From assembly GCA_009993605.1 (NCBI GenBank), contig JAACTB010000010.1, positions 116,091 to 180,090 on the forward strand: DNA of 64,000 bases. Reading direction: 5' to 3'. Positions 34,780-44,353 of this stretch are shown in pieces. The position numbers and the translations under genes were made by a program. The stretch is from Erythrobacter sp. GTDB taxonomy: Bacteria; Pseudomonadota; Alphaproteobacteria; Sphingomonadales; Sphingomonadaceae. Positions within the stretch are counted from its first letter, which is position 1; each line of letters begins with the position of its first letter. Under the pieces are notes generated by a model. The model worked only from the letters and a program-made list of their open reading frames with translations, ran no database searches and was not told the DNA's origin.

Positions 34780-35495
34780 TGTGCCTCGCAATCCTTTCGG
34801 CCGCGCTGCTCTTCGCCCCGCCCGCGACGGCGCAGATCCTGCCCGATCCCGGCCCGACCAATCCGCGCCTCCAGACCGTGACCTGGCAGAACGGACAGCG
34901 CATCATCCTGACCGCCCTGCCGATGACCGGGCTCACCGTCGTGCTCCAGCCGGGCGAACGGATCGTCGCCGACAGCCTCGCCTTTCCCGAACAGTGGGAC
35001 CGGCGCGTCTCGCCCGAGCGCGACAGCTTCCACGTCACCCCGCGCGTTCCCGATGCGGAGAGCGCGCTGACAGTGACGACCGATCGGCGGCAATATCTGT
35101 TCACGCTTCAGACCGGCGACAATCTCAACGCGGCGCTGCTGGTGCAGGTGCTCAATAATCGGACGCGCCCGATGGCACAGAACTCCGGTCCTCGTCCCCC
35201 GATCATTACCGAGCCCGCCACACCTTCCATGTGGACCTATCGCCTGCGCGGAGATCGGTCGGTGCAACCGCAGGCGATAGGGGACGATGGCACGCGCACT
35301 CGCATCCTGTTCGCGCCCGACCAGGCACTGCCCGCGATCTTCGCGATCGGACCGACCGGCGACGAGGAGGTCGTGAACGGATATATGCGTGGGGACGCGT
35401 TCGAGATCGACCGGATCTATGACCGGCTGGTCTTCCGCATCGACAAGGACAAGGCGACCGCGCGCCGTACCGGTGAAGCGGACGCTGCGCGATGA
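34776..35495 (+). CDS. virB9: Type IV secretion system outer-core protein VirB9
   Basis: A 239-residue periplasmic protein with signal peptide (MMCLAILSAALLFAPPATAQ). It has the VirB9/TrbG beta-sandwich pattern, with PGERIVADSLAFPEQWD near residue 60 and, at the C-terminus, FEIDRIYDRLVFRIDKDKA. VirB9 forms the outer-membrane core complex with VirB10 and normally VirB7; no VirB7 lipoprotein gene was seen. It overlaps virB8 and virB10 by 4 bases each. Confidence 0.93.
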   Translation: MMCLAILSAALLFAPPATAQILPDPGPTNPRLQTVTWQNGQRIILTALPMTGLTVVLQPGERIVADSLAFPEQWDRRVSPERDSFHVTPRVPDAESALTVTTDRRQYLFTLQTGDNLNAALLVQVLNNRTRPMAQNSGPRPPIITEPATPSMWTYRLRGDRSVQPQAIGDDGTRTRILFAPDQALPAIFAIGPTGDEEVVNGYMRGDAFEIDRIYDRLVFRIDKDKATARRTGEADAAR

Positions 35496-36541
35496 CGACG
35501 GCCACTAGCAATCCGCAGGACCCGATGCCGGTCGTCCAGCGATCCGGCGGGGGCAATACCGGTTTGTGGGTTTTCCTCGCGATCCTGTTTGCCGGGGGGA
35601 TCGGGCTGTTTACCGCGATGAGCGCCAGTCGCGAAGCTTCGCAGGCCCCGCGCGTGACCGCAGCGGGCAGCGAGAACGCGCGCATCGTCGCGCCGCCGCC
35701 TCTCGCCATGCGTGACGACTACGCTGACGGGGACGACATCCGGTACATCCGCGCGATCCCGCGTAATCCGCCACTCCTTGCCCGCCCGGTCGCTCCGGCA
35801 GCGCAGCCTTCGCCCCTGCGCACCATGGCGCCGCCTCCTTCGACGCTGCCCCCTCGCCCCGCCGATCCCGCTCCCTATCGCGAACCTTTTGTGCCTCGGC
35901 AGGCACCACCTGCGCCCGCTTCCTTACCCACACTGCCGGATGCCCCGGTGAATACCTCCGGCGAGGCCGCCGATCGCATCATGGCCGGACGCTTCCGCAA
36001 TCCGTCCTTCACCGTACCGCAGGGAACGGTCCTGCCCGCCGTGCTGGAGACCGCGCTCGATTCCACCCGGCCCGGCGCCGTCCGCGCGCTGGTCCAACGC
36101 GACATCCATTCCTTCGACGGCTCCCGCGTGCTGATCCAGCGCGGATCGCGCCTCTATGGCGAATACGAAGGCGGGATCGAACAGGGCCAGAACCGGGCGT
36201 TGATCCGCTGGACCCGGCTGATCCGCCCCGACGGCGTGACGATCGCGCTTGATTCTCCCGCGTCGGACCCCTTGGGGCGCGCGGGCGTGAAGGGGAAGGT
36301 CGACGGCAAGTTCCTGCAACGCTTCGGCGGCGCGATCCTCCAGTCCGTGCTCGATATCGGCGTCGGCGTCGCCACCCGCGAGGCGACAGGCGGCGTCGTG
36401 GTGGCGCTTCCCGGAAGCAGCCAGACGGTCACCGGACGCAGCGGACCGCAGGATATCAAGCCGGTCCTCAAGGTCCGCCACGGCACCAGCGTTTCTGTCT
36501 TCGTCGCGCGCGACCTCGACTTCTCGAGCGTCGATTCGTGA
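35492..36541 (+). CDS. virB10: Type IV secretion system scaffold VirB10
   Basis: A 349-residue protein spanning from inner membrane to outer core. One membrane helix near residues 22-44 (GLWVFLAILFAGGIGLF) is followed by a proline-rich periplasmic linker and a C-terminal TrbI/VirB10 beta-barrel beginning with RNPSFTVPQGTVLPAVLET near residue 170, with VLIQRGSRLYGEYEGG and GVTIALDSPASDPLGRAGV. The length is typical. It overlaps virB9 by 4 bases and shares 4 bases with virB11. Confidence 0.93.
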   Translation: MTTATSNPQDPMPVVQRSGGGNTGLWVFLAILFAGGIGLFTAMSASREASQAPRVTAAGSENARIVAPPPLAMRDDYADGDDIRYIRAIPRNPPLLARPVAPAAQPSPLRTMAPPPSTLPPRPADPAPYREPFVPRQAPPAPASLPTLPDAPVNTSGEAADRIMAGRFRNPSFTVPQGTVLPAVLETALDSTRPGAVRALVQRDIHSFDGSRVLIQRGSRLYGEYEGGIEQGQNRALIRWTRLIRPDGVTIALDSPASDPLGRAGVKGKVDGKFLQRFGGAILQSVLDIGVGVATREATGGVVVALPGSSQTVTGRSGPQDIKPVLKVRHGTSVSVFVARDLDFSSVDS

Positions 36542-37515
36542 CAACCGACACCGGATACTATCTCAACAGCTTCCTCGCGCCGCTGGCACCGGTGCTGGCG
36601 CGCAGCGACGTCACCGACATCTACGTCAACCGCCCGAACGAGATCTGGATCGAGAGCCTGGGCGGCAGGATCGAACGGCAGGAAGTGACGGGCCTCGCCG
36701 AACCAGACCTTGCGCGGCTGGCGCGCCAGATCGCGGCGTTCGGCGCGCAGGGCATCAATCGCAGCCATCCCCTCCTGTCCGCAACCCTGCCCGACGGATC
36801 GCGCGTCCAGATCGCCGCGCCGCCCGCCACGCGCGGCGGCCACGCGCTGGCGATCCGCCGCCACATCGCCTCCGATATGGCACTGGCCGATTGGGCCGAT
36901 AGCGGCGCGTTTTCCGCGCTGACCGGCGGCGCCGAAGTCGAACCCTTCGCCGGGCGCACGCATCGCACAATCGCGTCAGACAAGGCCGAGACGGTCCTAC
37001 GCGACGCAGTGCTGGCGCGCCGCAACATCCTGGTTTCGGGCGGCACTTCCACGGGCAAGACCACTTTCCTCAACGCCCTCCTTGCCGAAGTCCCCATGAC
37101 CGAGCGCCTGATCCTGATCGAGGACGCCGAGGAACTGAGGATCGCGCAACCGAACGCGGTCGGCCTGATCGCCGTGCGCGGCAAGCTGGGCGAAGCGGAT
37201 GCGAGCGCGGAGGATCTGCTGATCGCCGCCCTCAGAATGCGGCCCGATCGCATCATCCTCGGCGAATTGCGCGGCCAGGAAGCCTTCACCTTCCTGCGTG
37301 CGGTCAACACCGGCCATCCCGGATCGATCACCACGATCCACGCCGACAGCCCCCATCGCGCCATCGAACAGCTGGTGTTGCTGGTGCTGCAGGGAGGATC
37401 GCCCCTGATGCGCGAGGATGTGCGCCATTACATCCTCCAGAGCGTGGACGTCTTCGTCCAGCTCGAACGGCGCGACGGAAAGCGGCGGGTCCAGCAGATC
37501 ATGGTCGTGGATTAG
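36538..37515 (+). CDS. virB11: Type IV secretion system ATPase VirB11
   Basis: A 325-residue hexameric secretion ATPase of the VirB11/PilT-like family. Walker A is VSGGTSTGKTTFLNALL near residue 168, the Asp box LILIEDAEEL near 193, Walker B DRIILGELRGQEAF near 237 and the His box GHPGSITTIHAD near 259. The start is a GTG at 36538 that overlaps the virB10 end. It ends 2 bases before the virB2-like gene. The closest architectural relatives are P-type T4SS ATPases. Confidence 0.95.
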   Translation: MTTDTGYYLNSFLAPLAPVLARSDVTDIYVNRPNEIWIESLGGRIERQEVTGLAEPDLARLARQIAAFGAQGINRSHPLLSATLPDGSRVQIAAPPATRGGHALAIRRHIASDMALADWADSGAFSALTGGAEVEPFAGRTHRTIASDKAETVLRDAVLARRNILVSGGTSTGKTTFLNALLAEVPMTERLILIEDAEELRIAQPNAVGLIAVRGKLGEADASAEDLLIAALRMRPDRIILGELRGQEAFTFLRAVNTGHPGSITTIHADSPHRAIEQLVLLVLQGGSPLMREDVRHYILQSVDVFVQLERRDGKRRVQQIMVVD

Positions 37516-37517
37516 AC

Positions 37518-37859
37518 ATGTTCGACGCGCCCGCCACCAGCCCGCTCGCCGATGCCGTATTCTGGGCGACCGATCTCGTATCGGGCAGCCTCGCTGTCGG
37601 CCTGTGCGTGATCGCGGTGGCTCTGGTCGGCTTCGCGGCGCTGACGGGTCGAATGCCGATCCGCATGGGGGCCCGCGTGATGCTCGGGTGCTTCGTCCTG
37701 CTGGGCGCGCCGGTGATCGCGAGCGGCTTGTCGGGGCTCTGGCGGGATACGGGGTCCGCACCGCCCCCCGCGCCGCAAACCGTTCCCACCGACCAGCGCG
37801 AACCGCTGCCGCAAGCGACCTACGATCCCTATGCGAGCGCTTCTATCAGACGGGATTAG
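37518..37859 (+). CDS. virB2: VirB2/TrbC-like pilin, last in operon
   Basis: A 113-residue protein with two hydrophobic segments (about residues 23-44, SGSLAVGLCVIAVALVGFAALTG, and 53-70, MLGCFVLLGAPVIASGL) linked by a short positive loop GRMPIRMGAR, the layout of VirB2/TrbC pilins. A proline-rich tail of about 40 residues follows, unusual for a pilin. The N-terminus lacks a long signal sequence. It lies 2 bases after virB11, at the end of the operon rather than before virB3. The call rests on topology and position, not on strong motifs. Confidence 0.75.
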   Translation: MFDAPATSPLADAVFWATDLVSGSLAVGLCVIAVALVGFAALTGRMPIRMGARVMLGCFVLLGAPVIASGLSGLWRDTGSAPPPAPQTVPTDQREPLPQATYDPYASASIRRD

Positions 37860-37868
37860 AGAAAGTTT

Positions 37869-37942
37869 TGGAGCGGGTAGCGGGAATCGAACCCGCATAA
37901 CTAGCTTGGAAGGCTAGGGCTTTACCACTAAGCTATACCCGC
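37869..37942 (-). tRNA. tRNA-Gly (anticodon TCC)
   Basis: Read on the minus strand, the cloverleaf is complete: acceptor GCGGGTA pairs with TACCCGC, the anticodon loop CTTCCAA gives TCC, and the T arm is CGGGTTCGATTCCCG. The 3' CCA is encoded (37869-37871). The 3' end faces the virB2 gene, 9 bases away. No copy of the tRNA 3' end was found on the far side of the RHS/T4SS block. Confidence 0.97.
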
Positions 37943-38133
37943 CCGCTGTGCGCTTCGGCAGAAGCCGCCTTTGCCATCGCTGCCGCCGCTTCGTCAACTG
38001 GTTTGCATCGGCCGGTTTGCGCCAGCGTGGTTCTTCCAGCCGATCACTACCGGTTCGCTATTGGGCGCTTGTCCGTGCGACACGAAATGTTTCTTCCGTC
38101 GCGCCGGGCCCGCTCCTACCTCGCCTCTCGACC

Positions 38134-39036
38134 ATGACCAGCCGCACCCATCTCGATCGGCTCGAGGCCGAAAGCATCCACATCCTGCGTGAAGTCGTCG
38201 CCGAGGCGGCGAAGCCCGTCATGCTGTATTCGGTCGGCAAGGACAGTGCAGTGATGCTGCACCTCGCGCGCAAGGCCTTCCATCCCGCCCCGCCTCCCTT
38301 TCCGCTGCTCCACGTCGACACCACCTGGAAATTCCGCGCGATGTACGATTTGCGCGAGAAGGCGGCGAAGGATGCGGGGATGGAGCTGCTCGTCTGGCAG
38401 AATCCCGAGGCGAAGGAGCAGGGGATCAATCCCTTCGATCACGGGCCGCTTCACACCGATATGTGGAAGACGCAAGGGCTGAAGCAGGCGCTCGACCATT
38501 ACGGGTTCGATGCAGCCTTCGGCGGCGCGCGTCGCGACGAGGAGAAATCCCGCGCCAAGGAGCGCGTCGTCAGCTTCCGCAGCGCCAGCCACGCGTGGGA
38601 TCCCAAGGCCCAGCGGCCCGAGCTGTGGAACCTCTACAATCTTCGCAAGGCCCCGGGCGAGAGCCTGCGCGCCTTTCCGCTGTCTAACTGGACCGAGCTC
38701 GACATCTGGCAATATATCATGGCGGAGAATATCGAGATCGTGCCGCTCTATCTGGCGCAGCCCCGCCCTACGGTGGAGCGCGACGGGATGCTGCTGATGG
38801 TGGATGACGAGCGCTTTCCCCTGCGCGACGGGGAAGAGCCGCAGATGCGCTCGATCCGGTTCCGCACGCTCGGCTGCTATCCCCTTACCGGCGCGGTCGA
38901 GAGCGAGGCGGACACGCTGGAAGCGGTGGTGCGCGAAATGCTGCTGACTACCACCAGCGAACGCCAGGGCCGCGCGATCGACAAGGACGATTCCGGCGCC
39001 GGAATGGAACGCAAGAAGGTGGAGGGGTATTTCTGA
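38134..39036 (+). CDS. cysD: Sulfate adenylyltransferase subunit 2
   Basis: CysD is the catalytic subunit of ATP sulfurylase, which activates sulfate to APS. The 300-residue protein has the PP-loop [17 protein letters not shown] near residue 34, the [13 protein letters not shown] region near 57, and the C-terminal [13 protein letters not shown] and [10 protein letters not shown] segments. The start at 38134 ([14 protein letters not shown]) matches the family; the longer upstream frame crosses the tRNA spacer and is not coding. Its stop overlaps the cysNC start (TGATG). Confidence 0.96.
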   Translation: MTSRTHLDRLEAESIHILREVVAEAAKPVMLYSVGKDSAVMLHLARKAFHPAPPPFPLLHVDTTWKFRAMYDLREKAAKDAGMELLVWQNPEAKEQGINPFDHGPLHTDMWKTQGLKQALDHYGFDAAFGGARRDEEKSRAKERVVSFRSASHAWDPKAQRPELWNLYNLRKAPGESLRAFPLSNWTELDIWQYIMAENIEIVPLYLAQPRPTVERDGMLLMVDDERFPLRDGEEPQMRSIRFRTLGCYPLTGAVESEADTLEAVVREMLLTTTSERQGRAIDKDDSGAGMERKKVEGYF

Positions 39037-40970
39037 TGCACGGCCCTGATCGTAAAACAGAAAACCACGACACCGCCTATCGCGCCGATGCGCTGATCGA
39101 CGAGGATATCGGCGCCTATCTCGAATCCCATCGCGACAAGGACATGCTGCGCTTCATCACCTGCGGCAGCGTGGACGACGGCAAATCGACGCTGATCGGA
39201 CGTCTGCTATACGACAGCCGCCGGGTCTTCGCGGACCAGCTGGAAGCGCTGGAGGCCGACAGCAAGGCATCGGGCACGCGCGGGGCGGAGCTCGATTTCG
39301 CGCTCCTCGTCGACGGGCTCGCGGCGGAACGCGAACAGGGCATCACGATCGACGTCGCCTATCGCTTCTTCGCGACCGAGGCGCGCAAGTTCATCGTCGC
39401 CGATTGTCCGGGCCACGAACAATACACGCGCAACATGGTCACCGGCGCCTCAACCGCCGATGCCGCCGTCATCCTGATCGATGCGCGCAAGGGCGTGCTG
39501 ACCCAGACGCGCCGCCACAGCTTCCTGTGCCACCGGCTCGGAATCCGCGAGATGGTGCTGGCGGTCAACAAGATGGACCTCGTCGATTTCAGCCAGGACC
39601 GGTTCGACGCAATCGAGGCCGAATATCGCGCCTTTGCCGAGGAACTGGGCATCGATCGCATCACCGCCATCCCGCTGGCGGCGGTGAGCGGCGACAATAT
39701 CGCGACCCAATCGGAAGCGATGGCGTGGTGGGACGGCCCGACGCTCATCAGCCATCTCGAGGCGATCCCGGTTCGCGGCGATACGGGGCAGGATGCCCCC
39801 TTCCGCCTGCCGATCCAGTGGGTCAACCGCCCGCACCAGGATTTCCGCGGCTTCGCGGGCCAGATCGCCGGCGGCCGGATCGCGCCGGGTGATGCGGTGC
39901 GCATCCTCCCCTCGGGATCGACCACCACGGTGAAGGCGATCCCCGGTTTCGACGGTGACCGCGACGAAGCGCAGGCGGGCGATTCGATCACGCTGACGCT
40001 GGCGGACGAGGTCGATTGTTCGCGCGGGGACGTCATCGCATCGGCGGACGATCCGCCCGAGGTCGCCGACCAGTTCGAAGCCACGATCGTGTGGATGGAT
40101 GCGCAGCCGCTGAAGCCCGGCCGCGGATACTGGTTGAAGCTCGGCACCCAGACGGTGACCGCCACCGTCGCCGAGCCGAAATACGAGATCAATGTCAACA
40201 CCATGGCGAAGCTGGCGGCGACCAGCCTCGGCCTCAATTCGATCGGCGTCGCCGAAGTGACGACCGAACGGCGGATCGTGTTCGAACCCTACGACGTGAA
40301 CCCCACGCTGGGCGGGTTCGTCCTGATCGACAAGGTGAGCAATCAGACGGTTGCGGCAGGGATGCTTCATTTCGCGCTGCGACGGGCGCAGAACGTCCAC
40401 TGGCAGGCCACCAGCGTCGGGCGCGAGGATCACGCTGCCCTCAAGAACCAGACCCCGCGCGTGCTGTGGTTCACCGGCCTTTCGGGCTCGGGCAAGTCGA
40501 CCATCGCCAACGAGGTCGAGAAGAAGCTGGCGCTGATGAACCGCCACACCTTCCTGCTCGACGGGGACAATATCCGCCACGGGCTGAACAAGGATCTGGG
40601 CTTTACCGAGGCCGACCGGATCGAGAACATCCGCCGCATCGGCGAGGTCGCCAAGCTGATGGCGGATGCGGGCCTCATCGTCCTCACCGCCTTCATTAGC
40701 CCGTTCCGCGCCGAACGGCAGATGATCCGCGACATGCTGCCCGAGGGCGAGTTCATCGAGATCTTCGTCGATACGCCGCTGGACGTGGCGGAGCAGCGCG
40801 ACGTCAAAGGGCTCTACAAGAAGGCGCGCGCGGGCAATCTGAAGAACTTCACCGGGATCGACAGCCCTTACGAAGAACCCCATGCGCCGGAAATCCGGGT
40901 CAACACGGTGGACATGACGCCCGAGGACGCGGCCGATTACATCGTGTCGCGGATCATGCCGCTGAAATGA
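39036..40970 (+). CDS. cysNC: Bifunctional sulfate adenylyltransferase subunit 1/adenylylsulfate kinase
   Basis: A 644-residue fusion. The N-terminal CysN GTPase (about 1-450) has [30 protein letters not shown] and VNKMD. The C-terminal APS kinase (about 460-644) has the Walker [18 protein letters not shown] and [17 protein letters not shown]. Together with CysD it makes APS and then PAPS. The fusion is common in alphaproteobacteria. It overlaps cysD by one base and cysQ by four, so the three genes form one coupled unit for sulfate assimilation. Confidence 0.96.
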   Translation: MHGPDRKTENHDTAYRADALIDEDIGAYLESHRDKDMLRFITCGSVDDGKSTLIGRLLYDSRRVFADQLEALEADSKASGTRGAELDFALLVDGLAAEREQGITIDVAYRFFATEARKFIVADCPGHEQYTRNMVTGASTADAAVILIDARKGVLTQTRRHSFLCHRLGIREMVLAVNKMDLVDFSQDRFDAIEAEYRAFAEELGIDRITAIPLAAVSGDNIATQSEAMAWWDGPTLISHLEAIPVRGDTGQDAPFRLPIQWVNRPHQDFRGFAGQIAGGRIAPGDAVRILPSGSTTTVKAIPGFDGDRDEAQAGDSITLTLADEVDCSRGDVIASADDPPEVADQFEATIVWMDAQPLKPGRGYWLKLGTQTVTATVAEPKYEINVNTMAKLAATSLGLNSIGVAEVTTERRIVFEPYDVNPTLGGFVLIDKVSNQTVAAGMLHFALRRAQNVHWQATSVGREDHAALKNQTPRVLWFTGLSGSGKSTIANEVEKKLALMNRHTFLLDGDNIRHGLNKDLGFTEADRIENIRRIGEVAKLMADAGLIVLTAFISPFRAERQMIRDMLPEGEFIEIFVDTPLDVAEQRDVKGLYKKARAGNLKNFTGIDSPYEEPHAPEIRVNTVDMTPEDAADYIVSRIMPLK

Positions 40971-41719
40971 GCGATCCAGGGAAGCAGCCGGAAACGGATG
41001 GCGATCTTGCCGCACGGCTCGCTTTCGAAGCGGGCGAATTGCTGCTGGCGCTGCGGGAAGAGAGCGACTTGTCAGGTCGCGCTTTGGGAGAAGAAGGCGA
41101 CAGGCGCGCGAACGTGTTGCTGATGGCGGCGCTCAAGAATGCGCGACCGGATGACGGCATCCTGAGCGAGGAGACGCGCGATACGCCCGAAAGGCTCGAC
41201 AAAAGCCGCGTCTGGATCGTCGACCCGGTGGACGGAACCCGTGAATATGGCGAAGGGCGACCCGATTGGGCGGTCCATGTGGGCCTCGCGATCGATGGCG
41301 AGCCCCGCCTTGGGGCGGTGGCGTTGCCGGGAATGGCGGGACAGCGCGTCCTGCGCTCCGACCAGCCATTATTGCGCGATCCGACGACATGCCGGCCCCG
41401 CATGGTCGTCAGCCGATCACGCCCGCCTGCCGAGGCCGAGAAAGCGGCGGCGGCGATCGACGCGGAGATCGTCCCGATGGGCTCTGCCGGTGCGAAGGCG
41501 ATGGCCGTGGTGCGCGGTGCGGCGGAAATCTACCTCCATTCCGGAGGCCAGCACGAATGGGACAGCTGTGCGCCGGTGGCCGTGGCGCTGGGCCATGGCC
41601 TCCACTGCTCGCGCCTCGACGGAAGCCCGCTTCGCTACAATGCGCGCGACACCTATCTGCCCGATTTGTTGATCTGCCGACCGGAGCTCGCGAGGCCGAT
41701 TCTCGACGCGATCGCCTAA
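40967..41719 (+). CDS. cysQ: 3'(2'),5'-bisphosphate nucleotidase
   Basis: CysQ removes the 3'-phosphate from PAP and PAPS, clearing the by-product of sulfate reduction. The 250-residue protein has the inositol monophosphatase-type metal motifs LSEETRD near residue 65 and [19 protein letters not shown] near 85, and the conserved [15 protein letters not shown] near 190. The fold is shared with the hisN-like gene at 4.1 kb, but TREY after DPVDG and the cys context support CysQ. It is translationally coupled to cysNC. Confidence 0.92.
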   Translation: MSDPGKQPETDGDLAARLAFEAGELLLALREESDLSGRALGEEGDRRANVLLMAALKNARPDDGILSEETRDTPERLDKSRVWIVDPVDGTREYGEGRPDWAVHVGLAIDGEPRLGAVALPGMAGQRVLRSDQPLLRDPTTCRPRMVVSRSRPPAEAEKAAAAIDAEIVPMGSAGAKAMAVVRGAAEIYLHSGGQHEWDSCAPVAVALGHGLHCSRLDGSPLRYNARDTYLPDLLICRPELARPILDAIA

Positions 41720-41730
41720 TCGCCTCTCGC

Positions 41731-42378
41731 TCAGTCGGCAGTCGCGCGAGAGAGATTTTCCGCCACGGTGGGTTCGGCCTCCTCAATCTCTTCTGGCGCG
41801 GCATCTTCCGAAGCGCCGGGCAGCGCGATATGCACTTCGACCCGGCGATTGGCGGCACGCCCGCGCTCGTTCGGCGTACCGTCGGGATTGGCGTTCGGCG
41901 CAATCGGGTTCTGCTCTCCGAAGGCGATGATGGTGATCCGGTCCTCGGCCACGCCGCCTTCCACCAGATAGTCGCGCACCGCTTCGCCGCGCGCTTGCGA
42001 TGCGCGCTGATTGGCCTCGCCCGGACCGCCCGCATCGCTATGGGCGCGCAGGACGATCGGCCCGCCCGCTTCCATCTGAGGCGACTGGAGCAGGGTATCG
42101 AGATCGGCGGTCGCCGATTCGGACAGGTCCGCCCCGCCTTCGGGAAAGCCGATGCGCCCATCCAGCGGCGCAAGCGGCGGCGGCGGCAAGGGCTCGGTAT
42201 CGGCCAGATCGTCACGGATGATGGAATTCTGCACGCCGGTTTCGGTCGAACTGGGTTCGGGAGCAGGCGCGCGCTCGGCGTCGGAGCCGCAGGCAGCCAG
42301 CGCCGTCGCGAGGGCAAAGGCGGCGCCGAGGCCGGTCAACGGGCGGACGGTCGAAGCGCGCAGTAACGGATCGGTCAT
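41731..42378 (-). CDS. OmpA-family outer-membrane lipoprotein
   Basis: A 215-residue protein with a lipobox (ATALAACG, lipid-attached Cys30) after a hydrophobic signal region, then a Pro-rich linker and an OmpA-like peptidoglycan-binding domain (about residues 85-180). Motifs are IVLRAHSDAGGPGEANQRAS and GRAANRRVEVHI, as in Pal and related proteins, with the second motif slightly altered. The acidic C-terminal tail extends beyond the domain. It probably tethers the outer membrane to the cell wall. It overlaps the antiporter gene upstream by 4 bases. Confidence 0.88.
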   Translation of the reverse strand: MTDPLLRASTVRPLTGLGAAFALATALAACGSDAERAPAPEPSSTETGVQNSIIRDDLADTEPLPPPPLAPLDGRIGFPEGGADLSESATADLDTLLQSPQMEAGGPIVLRAHSDAGGPGEANQRASQARGEAVRDYLVEGGVAEDRITIIAFGEQNPIAPNANPDGTPNERGRAANRRVEVHIALPGASEDAAPEEIEEAEPTVAENLSRATAD

Positions 42379-44243
42379 GCTGGTTCGGGCTTGGGCCCGC
42401 CTTTCTCTTTGTCTTTCTTGAGGGCCTTCTTCGCCGCGCTGTCTTCGGCGGTGCGCGCCTGAGGCGAGAAGCTGATGATGATGTCGCCCGCGCGCGGTTC
42501 GGGTCGGGCGGCATGCGTGAAGAAGCGCATCCGCCCGTTATCGCGCAGCAGCAGGAGCATGTGTGCGCCATCGGGCAGCTTCTCGCGCGCGGCTTCGAAA
42601 TCGAATTCCTCTGACAGCTTGGTCTTGCGGAAGACCCAGCCCTGCTGCTGGCGTTCGCTGACCTCGGTCACGCCCCAACCCGATTCGAACAGCGCGCGGC
42701 CCCGCAGCGCTTCGGGCAGAGCGTGGCGATCGTCCTCGTCCCCCGCCTCGCCCAATTGATAGACCGAATCGCGCCCGACCTCGTGCGCGAATTCGTTGCA
42801 GACGAGCGTGTTGTAGGCCTCGTTATCGGTCGCCGCGACGAGGGTCTGGAAAGGGCTCAGATCGAGATTGTGCTCGGTCGCCTCATTCAGGATCTCGCCG
42901 TGATAATAGGGCACGCCCTTTCTTCGCGCGAGAGCGAGGCGTTGCCAGCTGGAATCGACCACGGTGACGGGCGTCTTCAGATCGCGCATCTGTTCGGCGA
43001 GCGCGATGGTCCACGGCGTGCTGCCCACGATCAGCAGGCCGGGCCGCGTCTGCCCCTTCACCTTGAGCAGCCGCGCGACGAGATCGATCGTGAAGCCGTG
43101 TGCCACGATCGTCGCCACGACGACGGCGAAGCTCAAGCCGATGAGGACGTTGCCGTCCCCGAACCCCAATTCGGTCAAGCGCAGCGCGAACAGGCCCGAG
43201 ATTGCCACGAGCACGATGCCGCGCGGCGCGATCCAGGCGAGGAACACCCGCTCGTTCCAGGGGATCGAGCTGCCGAGCAGGCTGATGATGATCGTCAGCG
43301 GGCGGACGAGGAACAGCAGCGCCACGAGAAACGCACCGAACCGCCAGTTGAGATAGGACAGGTCCTCCCATTTGAGCGAGGCGGACAGCACGATGAAGAT
43401 GCCCGAGACGAGCAGGATCGCCACGTTCTCCTTGAACGGGTGAATGCTCCTGAGGCTCGACACGTTCATGTTCGCCAGCGCGATGCCCATGACGGTGACG
43501 GCGACGAGGCCGGCCTCGTGCTCGATCAGATTGGAGATCACGAAGACCGCGATCACCGCGGTCAGGATCACCGGTACCTTGAGATATTCGGGCACGGCAC
43601 CGCGCGGGAAAGCCCAGGCGATGATAACCGCCGCGACATAGCCGATCAGGCCCGCCAGCACCGCCGCGATGATGAGCGGAGGCACCACCTCGATCAAGGA
43701 GGCGCCGGGGCTTTCCGCGACCTTGCGGAAATATTCGTAGGCGATCACCGCGCACAGCGCGCCGGTCGGATCGTTGACGATCGCTTCCCATTTGAGGATC
43801 GTCGCCGGACGCTGCTGGACCGAACTCTGGCGAAGCAGCGGGATGACGACGGTGGGGCCCGTCACCACCAGGATACCGCCGAACAGGACGGCGACCGGCC
43901 AGACCAGTCCCGCGATCTCATGCGCGGCGAGAGCGCCCAGGAACCAGCCCACGATCACGCCCACTGTGGCGAGACGCCAGACCGCCTGGCCCGAATGCCG
44001 CAGCTCCCGGAAATCGAGGCTCAGCCCGCCTTCGAACAGGATCAGCGCGACGCCGACCGCGATCATGGGTTCGAGCAATTCACCGAAAGCGTGTTCGGGA
44101 TCGAACAGACCGAACACCGGACCCGCCAGGAATCCGGCCGCCAGCATCAGCACGATCGCCGGCCATCCGGTTCGCCAGGCCACCCATTGGGACCCGATGC
44201 CGAGTATGCCCACAAGGGCGATGACGATCGCTTGTTCTTCCAT
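42375..44243 (-). CDS. Cation:proton antiporter with C-terminal TrkA-N domain
   Basis: A 622-residue CPA-type antiporter. The first 400 residues hold about 12 membrane helices, with the VLFEGGLSLDFRELR and VNDPTGALCAVIAYEY motifs typical of NhaP/KefB-like exchangers. From about residue 400 a cytoplasmic Rossmann TrkA-N domain follows (LLIVGSTPWTIALAEQM), then a C-terminal regulatory tail. Substrate is probably Na+ or K+ against H+; the sequence does not decide. It is coupled to the OmpA-like gene downstream. Confidence 0.9.
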   Translation of the reverse strand: MEEQAIVIALVGILGIGSQWVAWRTGWPAIVLMLAAGFLAGPVFGLFDPEHAFGELLEPMIAVGVALILFEGGLSLDFRELRHSGQAVWRLATVGVIVGWFLGALAAHEIAGLVWPVAVLFGGILVVTGPTVVIPLLRQSSVQQRPATILKWEAIVNDPTGALCAVIAYEYFRKVAESPGASLIEVVPPLIIAAVLAGLIGYVAAVIIAWAFPRGAVPEYLKVPVILTAVIAVFVISNLIEHEAGLVAVTVMGIALANMNVSSLRSIHPFKENVAILLVSGIFIVLSASLKWEDLSYLNWRFGAFLVALLFLVRPLTIIISLLGSSIPWNERVFLAWIAPRGIVLVAISGLFALRLTELGFGDGNVLIGLSFAVVVATIVAHGFTIDLVARLLKVKGQTRPGLLIVGSTPWTIALAEQMRDLKTPVTVVDSSWQRLALARRKGVPYYHGEILNEATEHNLDLSPFQTLVAATDNEAYNTLVCNEFAHEVGRDSVYQLGEAGDEDDRHALPEALRGRALFESGWGVTEVSERQQQGWVFRKTKLSEEFDFEAAREKLPDGAHMLLLLRDNGRMRFFTHAARPEPRAGDIIISFSPQARTAEDSAAKKALKKDKEKGGPKPEPA

Positions 44244-44353
44244 GGCCTAAGCCGCGATGCCCCCTGTTCGTGCCTGCGCGGGCCGTAATGGACGCGTCTG
44301 GCCAGGATGTTGCAAGATAAAAATGATTTTGCTGTCGTGGTTTAGAGGCCGCG

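Noticed and set aside
37869-37942. tRNA-Gly as attachment site of an RHS/T4SS island
   Set aside because: The tRNA 3' end does face the block, but no integrase is present and no copy of the tRNA end was seen at 24.9-25.2 kb or 29.8-30.2 kb.
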